From NCBI GenBank assembly GCA_016858145.1, contig JAEHOE010000175.1:147575-211574 (forward strand): 64,000 nucleotides of DNA, read 5' to 3'. Source of the DNA: Edaphochlamys debaryana (taxonomy: Eukaryota; Chlorophyta; Chlorophyceae; Chlamydomonadales). The translations under genes were made by a program, and so were the position numbers. The number at the start of each line of letters is the position of its first letter. Position 1 is the stretch's first letter. Below, one piece after another: positions 47,319 through 58,155 of this stretch. A model generated the notes under the pieces. The model saw nothing but the letters and a program-made list of their open reading frames with translations, searched no databases and was not told where the DNA came from.

Positions 47319-49911
47319 TGTTGCGACTAGTGGCGACCTCTCGCTGGTTTGCGCGCAGCAGCGTTTCAGGTAAAGTAAGCTCGCTCGGCACTGACAGCAC
47401 CGCAGAGCAGTGGCCAAGCTAGCTCTTAAGCAGTATATATATGGTTTGTTGGCGCTTGAGGCACGGTGAATGCTTTCAGGCAGGTGAGAGCGGTGAGAGG
47501 TAGGCGGAGAGTCGCGCGCATCCACGAGCAAGTGGCCGGCGAAGTAGTGACTAGAAGTGGTCTGTATGAGTTACGGCTGCTATGAGACTGCTCGTGAGTG
47601 GCAGGGAGCTGCACGCCGCTCAAACCGTCGCGTCGCTGTACGGCGTCATGAGCACATGTCTTAAACGCTTCTCAAGCGCCGGTAGGGGTGCATCATAAGT
47701 AAGCACTGCAACATGCTCTTCAAGCTGGTATGGGGCACATTGGCTGCAAAACCTCGCGGGGGACCGGGCAGTCACGAGTCAGGTCGCGCGTTGCGCGCGT
47801 CGCCAACGACTTGAGCGAACATGTTCTACAGCAAGACGAAGAACACAAGCAAGGGGAGGTAAAGCTGAAGCGGGGGGAAAGGGAAAGCGAAAGGGGCGCG
47901 CAGAGGTCTGTCACGAAGTCGCGAGCACGGCGCGTCACGTGTGTGGGGAGAGTCCCTTGCCCACAGCGGCCGCCAAGGGCGGTCCAACGGGCGTGCCCTT
48001 AAGGACATGCTTTCGAGCCTACGTTGTAGGCACCCGGCGAGGCGGGGGTTTCGACGAGCGAGAACGACTTGGCGAGGTAGGCGGCGGGGGCTGGGCAGGG
48101 GGACACGGGCAGGAGGGGGAAAGGAGACACGGGAGAAGAGTTACGCGAAAAGCAAGGCCAGCAATGCAACAATTGCACTGGTCGGCGACCACCCGCATCC
48201 CTGCTCTTGCGAGCCGAGAGCGGTGTCACCTTACCAGGCGGCAAGTCGAAGCCTTCCAAAACCGCCCGAAGCCGTCCGAAGCCTCCCACCCACGAGTTAC
48301 CTGGGGCAGGTTACCTGAGCGTGCGGGCAGGAGGGGGGGACTCCTGGACACGGGGGGGAACCCGGGGCCCAATCCTGTCCCACAGCCACAAGTTAGCGAC
48401 AGAGTTGATATAGACTAGTACAAAACGGCGCGACACGAAGGGCAGAGCAGGATGCTGAAGCTCAAGGCCTCGGTTGGCCGCCGGTGTCGATAGTTGACGC
48501 CCATCTCACGCGACGCTGCACGCTGCAACGCATGACCAACGTGAAGATGTACAGCGTGGAGCCAGCGTTCATGAAGCGTAGTCGGCGCGAAGGAATGATT
48601 CATGTTCATGCTGGAGGGAGTCAGCGTAGCCAGGGGGTACTCTTTGTGTGAGGTGCGTGAAACGTATTGCAGCTCCCGCAAGCGGGGCACGCCCGCCCCT
48701 GCCCACCCCTCACGACCCCTTCAGGTTCTTCCCCCTGGAGTAGCCACTATGCTGGTGACCGGGGAATTGAATTTCACCCCCCTCCTTCTACCGCTGCAGT
48801 ACCCCAGCATCCATGCACGACGAGGCACGTGTGGCTACGGCACGCGTGGCTCCTGCATGCAAATCTGGCGGTACAACTTCGAACATTGCCATGCAGGCTT
48901 ACACACACGCACGGTAAGCCCCTCCACGCAGAGTCACCCGCTCACCACTTCTGTGCCCAAGGATCCCCAACCAAGCAAGCGTATCTGTGTTTCAAGACGG
49001 GGACAGGGACAGAGGACATAAGGCAGAAGACATTGACCATACACCCATGTCCAGCCCGCTGCATGGAGCGTTAGGTTTTGCACCTACCCCTAGTCTATCA
49101 TACGTCAGCAGCCCCGTCAAATGAAGCGCCATCGGGAGACAGGCCGGCGGCCAATGTGCAACGAAGCGTCGACACTTCGGATATCCACGAGAGCCATAGC
49201 CCAGTGCTCACCTACCCCGCCCCCTCTCCTTCCCCTTCAGTATCCATCCGGTCAAGCCGGCTGCAGCATTGCAGCTGCCTCAGCTCCTCTAGCAAGTGGT
49301 CACATTGTTGTCAAGCAGTATTGCTGATTGCCCAGTGGGGCGAGAGACAAGATTACCGGTAGGTGCCCGCCGAGGGGAGGAAACGTCCTGAATCCACCCC
49401 AACAGCAGCACTCAGTATAAATGCAAAATCACCTGGAGACCCTCTATCAGCATAGTGTGCGAGCAGCATTACGGCACAGTGCCGCGCGAACGGGATGCGA
49501 GGTTGGCAGATTGAGCTGCCGTGTGGCTAGTGTGAGGGATGCTCGCGGGCAACAGTCCCCGCGCGCGCCATGCCACGGACTCATCCTGCTATCTAACGAG
49601 CGCACAACAGCTAGGGACAAGCACCGATGTGTCAGCAGCCCAACTCCGTTGGGCAACTACTCGTCAGGCTGACGCCGGCGCCCCCCGCCCCCCCCCCCAC
49701 ACTCGCAAGTTGCCAACCCGGGCGTGCGTCAGGCGTCAGAGCTGAGCGCCATTCTTCCGTGCGTATACTTGGAGCGCGCCCGGCTCTATCTGGCTGGCAT
49801 GTCGACGGCCCGCCCCTCCTGGCCTCCACGAGTGTCATGTCTGCGGACCCCAATGCGGCAGAAGCCCCGCCAGCGTGCTCAACCAGGCCCCAGGTCTGAA
49901 CGGTGCAAAGC
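47319..49911. other. Intergenic between protease F and the H+G gene
   Basis: 5' flank of F and 3' flank of H+G. Apart from the TATA candidate at 47434 I see no exon or RNA gene. Confidence 0.4.
47434..47442 (-). promoter_or_regulatory. Probable TATA box of protease F
   Basis: A TATATATAT run lies about 116 bp upstream of the F start codon (47318), isolated in GC-rich sequence. Position and composition fit a TATA element; no further element was recognised. Confidence 0.5.
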
Positions 49912-52900
49912 TTATCTGGCCATGCGACGGCCTTTGTTCTGCAGGTGGCAAAACATCGCACGGTCAGCTCAGTCAGTCAGAGTCGGCTACCATACCTTGC
50001 CAGCGCTTTTGCAGTTGACAACCTGCTTACCTTGGGCTTTGGGGGCGATGGCGGGGATGGCGGGGATGGCCGGGGTGACGGTCGCGGAGATTGGGCTGGG
50101 GAAGGCGGTGGGCGGGGCGAAGGTGGCGACAACCGCGGGGCTGTAGGGGGTGGCGGTGAGCGGTCCTCCAGGGAACCTAGGCTGGGGCAGTCGGTCTCAC
50201 TCGTCGTGAACCGACACACGTGCACCCTGCGGGCAGTAATGCATGGTGGTCAGTGGGTGGATGGCTGGGTGGGGCCGCGGGTGGGTGCAGCTATGTGGAC
50301 TGGATGTTAAGGGGGTGTTCACATGCGACAGGGTTCGTCGGGGCTCGGGTCGGACCCCACACGAACCCCGCACGAACCCCGGTGCGCATGTGGACGCCCC
50401 CTAAGCCCACCTCATCATGTCCTTGTTGGTGTTGACCCATGAGCCTGCGTAGGCGACCTGCATGGGCGACACCAGGGAGTGCAGGGTTTGGACAGATACC
50501 AAATCCCTGAAGTCCTCGGCCTGCCGACGTTTGGAAGCGGAGGCTTCCAGCTTGCAGGGCTGCTGCAGGACCCTTCTTTCTTACCAGTTGGTACATGGGC
50601 AGCACAAGTCGACCGGCCTCACGGAGTGTCACGTCCGCCACGGGCGCAACACCAGTGCAGTATGTCAAGTATGGTTCTTGATCAATACTACGTTGAGGGC
50701 TGGTAGGGGAAGACAGGACGATTTCATCGATGATCTTGTCAAGCTCGTGTACATGGAGCTGTCATGGGGGATCCGGCGGGGTGGCGTATTCAGTGGCCGA
50801 AGTCGGTGTCATGGAGCCCAGTGTCACGGAGACAGGGTCACGGAACATGGTGTCAGAACCACAGCCTCCCACAGCCTCCCACCTTGGACGAGTAGGTGAC
50901 GCCATCCACTACCTCCTTGTCAAGGAGGGCGTCGCCATACTCAGGCACACGCACGGAGAGGTAAATATTTTTCGTCCAGCCAGCCCCCAGCCAGTCCGGC
51001 TTGATGCGGATAAAGTTGCCCATGCCAGTGAGCGAAATGGCTGTGGGGTTGAGGAAGGGCAGATGGGTGAGGCCGGATAGATGAGGGCAGGCGAGAGTGG
51101 TATCGTTAGAAGGACTCGGTGCAAACAGTGCGAGTCTCACCAGGTAGGATGTAGGTGTTCGCCGTCCTTGCGGCCAGGCCTGTCTGGTTGAGGCTATCAC
51201 CTCCCGCCACTGCGGTGGCCCAGCCCAGGTAGCGGAGCTCAGCAGCACTAGGGCAGGCCCAGCCACGGCCCATGAGAGAGCTGAAGGGGGAAAGGGTTCA
51301 CCAGCAGCATAGAGGCAGCGCGGAGCTTAGCAATGGGGGTGCACGACTTGAGGAGCAAGGCTTGGTAGAAAGCATGCGTAGTCCCCAAGTCCAAGTCCCC
51401 GTGTCCACCCCGCCCCGCCCGGCCCCGACGGACCCCGTACCTATAGTCCATATAGTGTTGCCGTTCTCCACTTGTGTCGTCTGGACGGGGGGCCGGCGAG
51501 CGAGGGGGGCAGCCGCTCATTTTGCTGGCGCGTTGTACCGCATCAGTATCGATACCGTCATCATGACCTGGCACCGGGCCCCCGTCCCCCGTATCGGCCC
51601 CCAGCCCACTCACTGCGATACGGGTGATGGAGGCCATAATTGCTGCGGCAGGGGGCGGCATCGAGGTGCACGTATGTGAAGCTTCTGGCTGCCTCACGCA
51701 AGCAACCCAGCAGTCCTTCTCTGCACTCACTGCATGCTTTCCTGAATCACGACAGGCCAGCGATAGAACGAGTCGGGGTTATCAAACAGCCAGATCTGGC
51801 TGCCCGGCAGCATCGCAAAAGCGGAGCCAGGGTAAAGACCCATCATGCCCGCTGGAAGAAGATCTGCAGCCGGAGGGGAGATCAGACAAGTGCCGAAGGG
51901 GAGATTCGACAAGTGCCGGAGGGGAGATCAGATGAGTGCCGGAGGGGAGACCAGATGAGTGACGCGCAAGTTAGACCAGGGCACAGGGCCGGCGTCTGCC
52001 GGGGCGGGGACGGCATGGCCGCATACAGCGAAACCAGGCTGCCGATGTGGGCAGGCTATGGGGCTATGAGTCCCCTGAGTGTCCGAGCACACCCCTGGAG
52101 TCCTCGCTCAAGTCCCCAAGGCCCAGCGCTTGTGCTCACATGCCCGATTAGAAAAGCTCGACAACGTCTTCTTGAGGTTGGTTAGTTGGGGGCCGGCGGC
52201 GGCGTCTGCAGCGTTGCCAATCGTGACCTGTGCGGGTTTGCGGTACCAGCACAGGTGTCGTCACGGCCTCTCCTAGGCTGCAGCTACTGCAGCACAGCAC
52301 CGTGCACGGTACTCACCAGGTCAGTGGTGCAGTTTGACCCCGACAGCTGAACGACCAGCGCCACAAAGTTGGCAGAGTCCAGGGTTAGAGCGCCGTAGGA
52401 GCATTGCTCATAGTGCATCGCGTGGCCACCGGACCCGTCCAACTTGTCACCAAGGAAGGTCGCCTTGACGCCGGCTGGTGTCAGCGTGGCAGGGTAGTAC
52501 TGACTCTGTAACAGAAGGCATGGTGATCAAGCAAGGGGTATCTCGTTGATACGGGTCAGCAATGGGGAATGACCCCACGCTCCGAGCACCCTCTTGGTCT
52601 GTCCCCATGCTCTGTTGCCGCGGCCAGGTCTCGCGGCCCACCCACCTGGCATGCGGAGAAGTCGACTATCATGGCAAGCATCGTAATCTTGTTAGAGACG
52701 GTCTTGGTGGAGGACGCTGACACCATCGTGACGTCCGACGAGGCGACATAGGTGCACGAGCCGGTGGTGGTATCGATGGATGCGCCGAAGTCGGAGCAGT
52801 ACTGAGCGCCACAGGGGATGAAGTGGGGAGTACACAATTGGGATGGGTGAATAGGAGGAGGGTCCTTTACGTCCCCCGCTCCCAAGTGTCACCAACCCCA

Positions 52901-55900
52901 CCAACCCCGCAAACCCTACCATGACAATTGCGGCTCCACCCTGCAAGTCGTTGCCATCCTTGTCCTTCTTTGGGGGCCTGAAGCCCTTTCCGAGGGGCAC
53001 GAGCCCCTTGTCGGCGCTGGAGATGACCCAGTTGAGACTATCGTGGTCAGAGTCGTCGTGCGTCGTCAGCACACCGAGTTGGCCCTCCAAGCGTTTCAAG
53101 GAGCGGGGCTTGCGGCCTCGCTTGGGTCCTGGGCGGGATTGCGCGAGTTGGTTGGAGGTGGAAGTTGCCTTTCGGAATCCCCGCAAAGCGTCGTACTGCG
53201 CCTCACCCCCGGCCACGTCGACTGGAGCTTGCGAGGCTGTGGTAACGGCCTCGGCGTAGCCGGGGCAGTCCCCATCAGATGACGCGTAGCGGCACACAAC
53301 CAGCCTGCGTGCACGCACGGCGAGGGTTTAGTTGGTACGCTTACAGCTCAACGCTACCCTCCTATGTGCGCACGTGCGCTTGCATTTGTCCCCACACGTC
53401 CTCTCCGGGTCCTTGCGTGATACTCACTGGTATGCATCAGGAGACGTCTCCTCAAACACCCAGTACAAGACCAGCTTGTAGTCGGACAGCACGTTCCGCT
53501 CGCCCTTGACGAGCTTGCTGAGGAAGGTCACGACCCTTTCGGCGCCCGGAGCGGCACGCGAGCGGACCTGTGGAGTTGGGAGGGATCCAGAAGTCGTGAG
53601 CGCAGCTTCACGAAGACGTTGTAGAGGCATTGACAGACTCCTGCTCACCGCAGCGTCCTGAACTGAGAGCACCATGTGGATGTTGAACTGCGTGTTGGCG
53701 GCGGATCAGAGAGGGCAAGGTAGTAAGCTGTGTGCGCAGCACTGGTCGGCTCTGATTGGCTTTTGCATTGGGCACCCAAGCGGCTTATTTACCGCGTCTG
53801 CGTAGACGTAGTCCTCGCCCAGGCTGGCTTGGTCATTGATGGCCGCATCGCCAGTGTAGGGCTTCGCCACCCGAAGGTCCACGTAGAGATTGATGGAGGC
53901 GGAGGAGGGCCGGCCAGCTGGCCACAACCTGTGGGCAGTGTGGGGGGAGCAGTTGAGGGGAAGCTCGAAGCCAGGAGCTCGTGTCCTGGTCACTGCCAAG
54001 CGGTTGGAACCACGTGCCCGTGCTCACCAGTCGGGCACAAGGCGGATGTGGTTACCGAGGCCGGACGCGTAGGTGGCGGGCAGGTCGAATGCCACCACAG
54101 CCCCCACCGGCAAGGCGTCCTTGTCCAGCGACCCGCCCGAGACCTTCGTGTTCACCGACTCAGCGGGGGAGCTCTAGCCGAGGTTGATGTGTGAGGTCTC
54201 GGCCGAGCTGGGGCAGGCGTTGCCCGAGCCCATGACACTGCCGAAGTCCTGAGGGCGATGGAGGGCGTCAAGGTCAATGCTCAGAACGAAGCGGGTAGGC
54301 GTGGCATGGGCTACATGTGCCTCATGGCAGGGCTCCGTCGCCCCTCTAACTCTCCACCGTATCCTCAGGCCTCACCCCGCGCTCCACCAGCTCTCCGTCG
54401 CGCGCTTGGCGCGCGTGGTGCAGGCCCTCGGTGTGAAGCATCTGTGGGGCGGGGCGGCATGCCAGAGGTAAGATCCTGAAGACAGCACGGGTGAAAACGC
54501 CCGGTGTCTAGCCCAACTCCGCCCTCTCCATAACCGAGCCCTCGCCGCCCTGGCTCCCCCTGCACTGACCGCGTGAAGCAGCATGAAAGTGCGGCCGCTG
54601 GAGAGGGCATCGCTGTTGATCCACACGCGCTCGCCCGGCAGCTCCGCGTTGCTGTCCCATGCGCACTTGCCCGAGTCCTTGGCGGCCTTGGGCAGAATGT
54701 AGACAAACTGCACACACCGGGGAGCGGGATGGAGTGGATGACCCTGGAACGGGCTAAGGGCGGACTCCAACCGTGGAAGCCCGCCAGCGGTGGCCTCTAG
54801 CTGCGCGCCGCGCTGCCAAACACTCATTCGTGCGTCTTTCCGCCTTCCGCCGTGCATATATTCCCCGCCGGCTCGCCCACCCACGGCCTCTGCCCCCGGG
54901 CGCACCCGCGTGAACTCGCTGCGCCACTCGCTGCCCAGCGCCGTCGCCACCTGCTCGTCCGCCAGGTTGGCCAGCTCCTGCACCCGGCACGCGTCAACGG
55001 CAGCGCAGGCCGAATCCGCTACCGACACGACGGCGACGTTGTACCCCTTCGGGTTCAGGCCGTACTGGCCGTACGAGCACTGCTGCAAGGCGCGCGCCTG
55101 GCCGCCAGAGCCGTCCCTACTCGGAGATAAAGAGGTGATCGAGGGGGTTAGAGAGCTGCAAATGCGGCGTGTATGTTCGATGGGACCTGACGCCGTACGG
55201 TACTGCTTAAGCGGACGTGTACCGGATTCCACAGCGTCCCCCGCTCACCTCTTGGGCCCAAAGAGGGCTTGCTCCTGCGGCGGCCAACAGCACAGGGGCA
55301 AGGAGCCGAGGGTTTCGGGTCAGAAGGCGCGGCGATAGGAAAGCAGTGTGGCAGCAACGCCTGCTTGCCGCATCTGGCCCCAACCCCGTGCCCTGACCCG
55401 GACGCGGACAGGACATGATTGGGGACTGCGCTGCTGTCCGTGCCCATGTCCCCCCAGCGCAGCCACCTACCAGCGCCAGCTTGGCCTGCTTGGTGTCAGG
55501 GTCCACAAAGTCTGAGTCCAGCGGGAGGCCGCATGCGCTCATGTCCAGGTAGGCGAACAGGGCGTTGTGCGACACGGGCTGGGCGCCCGGGACAGCGGGG
55601 GGGCCGGGCGGCGCGAGGACCGAGACGTCCGTGGTCGACACGAAGTCGCACTGCCCAGCGGCGTTCGCCGAGCCACAAGTCTGCGAGGAAGCGGGAGGGA
55701 AGGCAGACAGCAGGGGAGTTGCGCGGGAAGGGCCTGGGTTTGCCTTGGGGCACGCAGCAAGCGGGGACTGGCGGGGACTGGCGGGGACTGGCGTGGAGCA
55801 GGGCAGGGCGGGCAACGGGTGGGCGTGCTTACCAGCTGAAGGCCAAAACCCAAGCCCACGTCCGCTCCATTCTTGTCCTTTCGCGGCATTCGAAAGCCGC

Positions 55901-56268
55901 TTGCAAAGGGCGTAGAGCGGAGCCCGTCATCGGCCCGCAGGAAGAATTCCCGAGTGTCCGCGAGCTGGCCGAGTACGCCCGCTAGACGCTGGCCAGCGAC
56001 AACAGACCCTTGACCGGCGACTTGCGCAAGGGCGCCTGCGGAAAACGGGCCAACATGTGCAAGGAACTCGACGGCGCATGGTCGGGAAGCAGAGCGTAAG
56101 TAAGCGCTATACTACCGCTACATAAATCCGCACGTACGCGCGCAGTATGTTGCCCGGCAGGCGACGTGCACATGGCACGAATTGTGGCTGACACCCACCC
56201 GGCGCCAGTGCAGCGACCGCAGCTACTAGAAGAGCCGAGACAAGAAGCCTTCGTCGCGCTGGTGCCAT
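49912..56268 (-). CDS. Two-module M11 metalloprotease (modules H and G fused), first module damaged
   Basis: 24 exons in continuous phase give 1073 aa if an in-frame TAG is ignored. H: 56268-56199, 56035-55833, 55680-55471, 55274-55249, 55116-54906, 54707-54570, 54441-54376, 54248-54028, 53928-53793, 53687-53649, 53567-53428. Shared exon: 53304-52920. G: 52801-52646, 52505-52317, 52227-52140, 51863-51731, 51642-51614, 51480-51441, 51280-51141, 51040-50883, 50758-50585, 50457-50411, 50226-50031, 49938-49912. H has a signal peptide (L-L-V-S-A-L-L-V-A-A-V-A-A-L). The shared exon runs from the H end (C-R-Y-A-S-S-D-G-D-C-P) through a basic linker (P-K-R-G-R-K-P-R-S-L-K-R) into the G N-terminus (L-E-G-Q-L-G-V-L). 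H motif: H285-A-M-L-H-T-E-G-L-H-H295, no catalytic Glu. G motif: Q800-E-S-M-H-N-Y-G-L-H-H810. G ends in a Pro/Ser tail and N-K-G-R-R-M-A-R. The TAG is codon 333. Confidence 0.75.
52920..53304 (-). other. Fusion exon joining modules H and G
   Basis: 129 codons open without a stop. The 5' part matches the last catalytic-domain motif of the family (Q-L-V-V-C-R-Y). The 3' part matches exon 2 of E and F (L-V-P-L-G-K-G ... P-P-K-K-D-K-D-G). No signal peptide or Pro tail lies between. The basic linker could be a proteolytic processing site, which is inference. Confidence 0.75.
54174..54176 (-). other. In-frame TAG in module H
   Basis: Exon 54248-54028 reads ...I-N-L-G-stop-S-S-P-A. Sister modules have Met/Leu-Gly-Trp-Ala at this place (for example Y-R-M-G-W-A-S), so TAG most likely replaced TGG (Trp). 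The frame continues as coding sequence to K/V-P-D-W after the stop. Confidence 0.75.
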
Positions 56269-58056
56269 GTCCGCACCGCGCCAACCAGGTCCCGAGGTAG
56301 AGTCTAGCTAGGCAGACTGCCGCGCAGCGGCGCCAGGTAGGAAGAAGCCTATCGACTGTTCCCGCAAGCGTTATAGCGAGCGCGACTACACAACGACCTG
56401 CGTCGTGACGGGCCCGTGCGCAATTGACGGTTCGCGTCATCGCCGGGCGCGCCGTACGAGTCAGAGGATGGCCTCGCCGCCCAAGTAACGCTTGCAAGCG
56501 ATGCTGTTTGGAATGCTCACCTCTGCCGACAGTGAAACGAGCCAGAAGGGGTGGCAGGGATGTGAGCTCTGCCCGGCACGCCCGGCGGTCTGTCAGAGGA
56601 GACTGAGGAGGACCGAGGGGCGGGAGTCAGACGGGGAGCCACTCGGGCCCATTACCCTTGGATTATCACGGCGCAACCTCCCGCACGGCCACGCCTTCGA
56701 TGCCAATCCCCGATACATCGAGAGTTGGGCGCAATGGGCGGGGGCGCTGCCCTTCGACAACCGGCTGTTGCACGAGGGTGGTTGAACACGAGGGTTGGGT
56801 GTCCACGCGACACGCTCCTGCGTGTGCCGCGCGCTTTGCGGCTGTACCATAGCACTTGCATGCCCACGAGCGATTGGCATGCGCTCATGGCAGGGCACGC
56901 ACATTGACAAGTCGGGGGTGCACTTCTAAGTTCTACGGCATTCCGTGACATGCGGCGTGGTGTGTGTGGCGTGTGGCCTGGAGCAATGACACGTGTACCA
57001 CTGAGTAAGCAAGGGTCCCCTGGACCACTAGTTGTCTTTGTGGCGAGCGAGGCGCCCTGGATACCCTGGGACGAGTGGAAGGGCACCGTATGTGGGATAA
57101 GGGTGTGTGGTCGTGAGGGCTGAGCGGTCGGGAGCACATCTGCGGCCTGTGTACAATATTGCAAGTGGATCTGGACCATGCAAGATGGGTGGCGAGGGCC
57201 AAGGGGGAAGAGGGTGTGTGGTTGTTGACGCTCGGAGGTGTTTGGTGGTCACGGCAATTGTGGTTTGGGTTGATTGATGTGGTTGTGCGGTAGTGCGTGA
57301 AGCTTTCAAAGGGGCCTTATGCGATTGCCCGGGAGTACATAAGGAGTGTCCGGTGACGGATGGGGTAAGCCCCGGATCCAAAATCGTGATCGTCTGGAGC
57401 GTAAACCTGCCCTGACTCGCTATTCTGCGGCTTTATTGCCAAGTGCTATCCTGCCGAGCCCTCTGTAATCTGAGAGCTCACTTCTGTCTCCGACCTGGAG
57501 CCCCGCGCCCTGTTCCCAGAGGCGTCAGGCACGGACCCCTGGTCCCTGCCCCCACTCAGCCTGCCTGCCCCGCAGCCGGCTGTGTTTGTCTCGTGTCCCC
57601 TTCAGCGCTCGCACTAGCGCCACAGGGCACGCTCCCCGCTCCTCGCCTGCATCAGTGCGCGAGCGGAGGCGAGCGCATTGGCTTCCTACCCGATCACACG
57701 CTAAACCCTGCGGGCCCTCAGCCCAGCCGGGTCTTCACCGCAGCAGCCCCGCGCCGCTGCTCCATCCCCCCCCCCTTCCGTCCGCTCACACCCCTTTGAC
57801 CCCGTCACGCTATACGCTTCCGCTGCATCACTTCCCAAACCTAAGTCCCACTTCGACGTGCGCAATACCCCTGCGTCACGAGACCCGCGATTGAGACATC
57901 CCGAGCCCGCTCCCTGAGGCGAGACCAGAGTCAGCGTCTTCACACGCTAGATCCTGGGCACCACCGGGCGTGCAGAACGATCCTAGGGCAGCAATCCACA
58001 CGACTGGGCCACAAAAAAAAATTTGTGGGTACTCATTAAGTGTGGCCCTGCTTTCC
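56269..58056. other. Intergenic: H+G 5' flank and probable 5' LTR region of the retroelement
   Basis: No exon is supported. The right part (about 57000-58050) probably includes the 5' LTR of the element that follows, but only one copy is in the window, so its ends cannot be set. TGTAA occurs at about 57465. Confidence 0.4.
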
Positions 58057-58074
58057 TGGTAGCAGGACCTGGTT
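58057..58074 (+). other. Candidate tRNA primer-binding site
   Basis: TGGTAGCAGGACCTGGTT lies 82 bp before the Gag ATG. It begins TGGT, complementary to a tRNA CCA end, and resembles the TGGTATCAGAGC type used by many plant LTR elements (initiator Met tRNA). The identity of the tRNA is not proven. Confidence 0.5.
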
Positions 58075-58155
58075 ATGCAAGTCGGTGGCTGCACCTCGCT
58101 CTCATAGCCGGTCAGACGTACAGTAACACCCAACACAAGAAGAAAAGGGGCCAAT

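Noticed and set aside
21650..56268. Classing the Pro-rich genes as pherophorins
   Set aside because: The folded part carries QExxHxxGxxH and a Met-turn, which are M11 protease features. Only the tails resemble pherophorin linkers.
56950..58050. Exact 5' LTR borders
   Set aside because: Only one LTR is inside the window, so no pair could be compared. The TGTGTG at about 56959 is only one of many possible starts.
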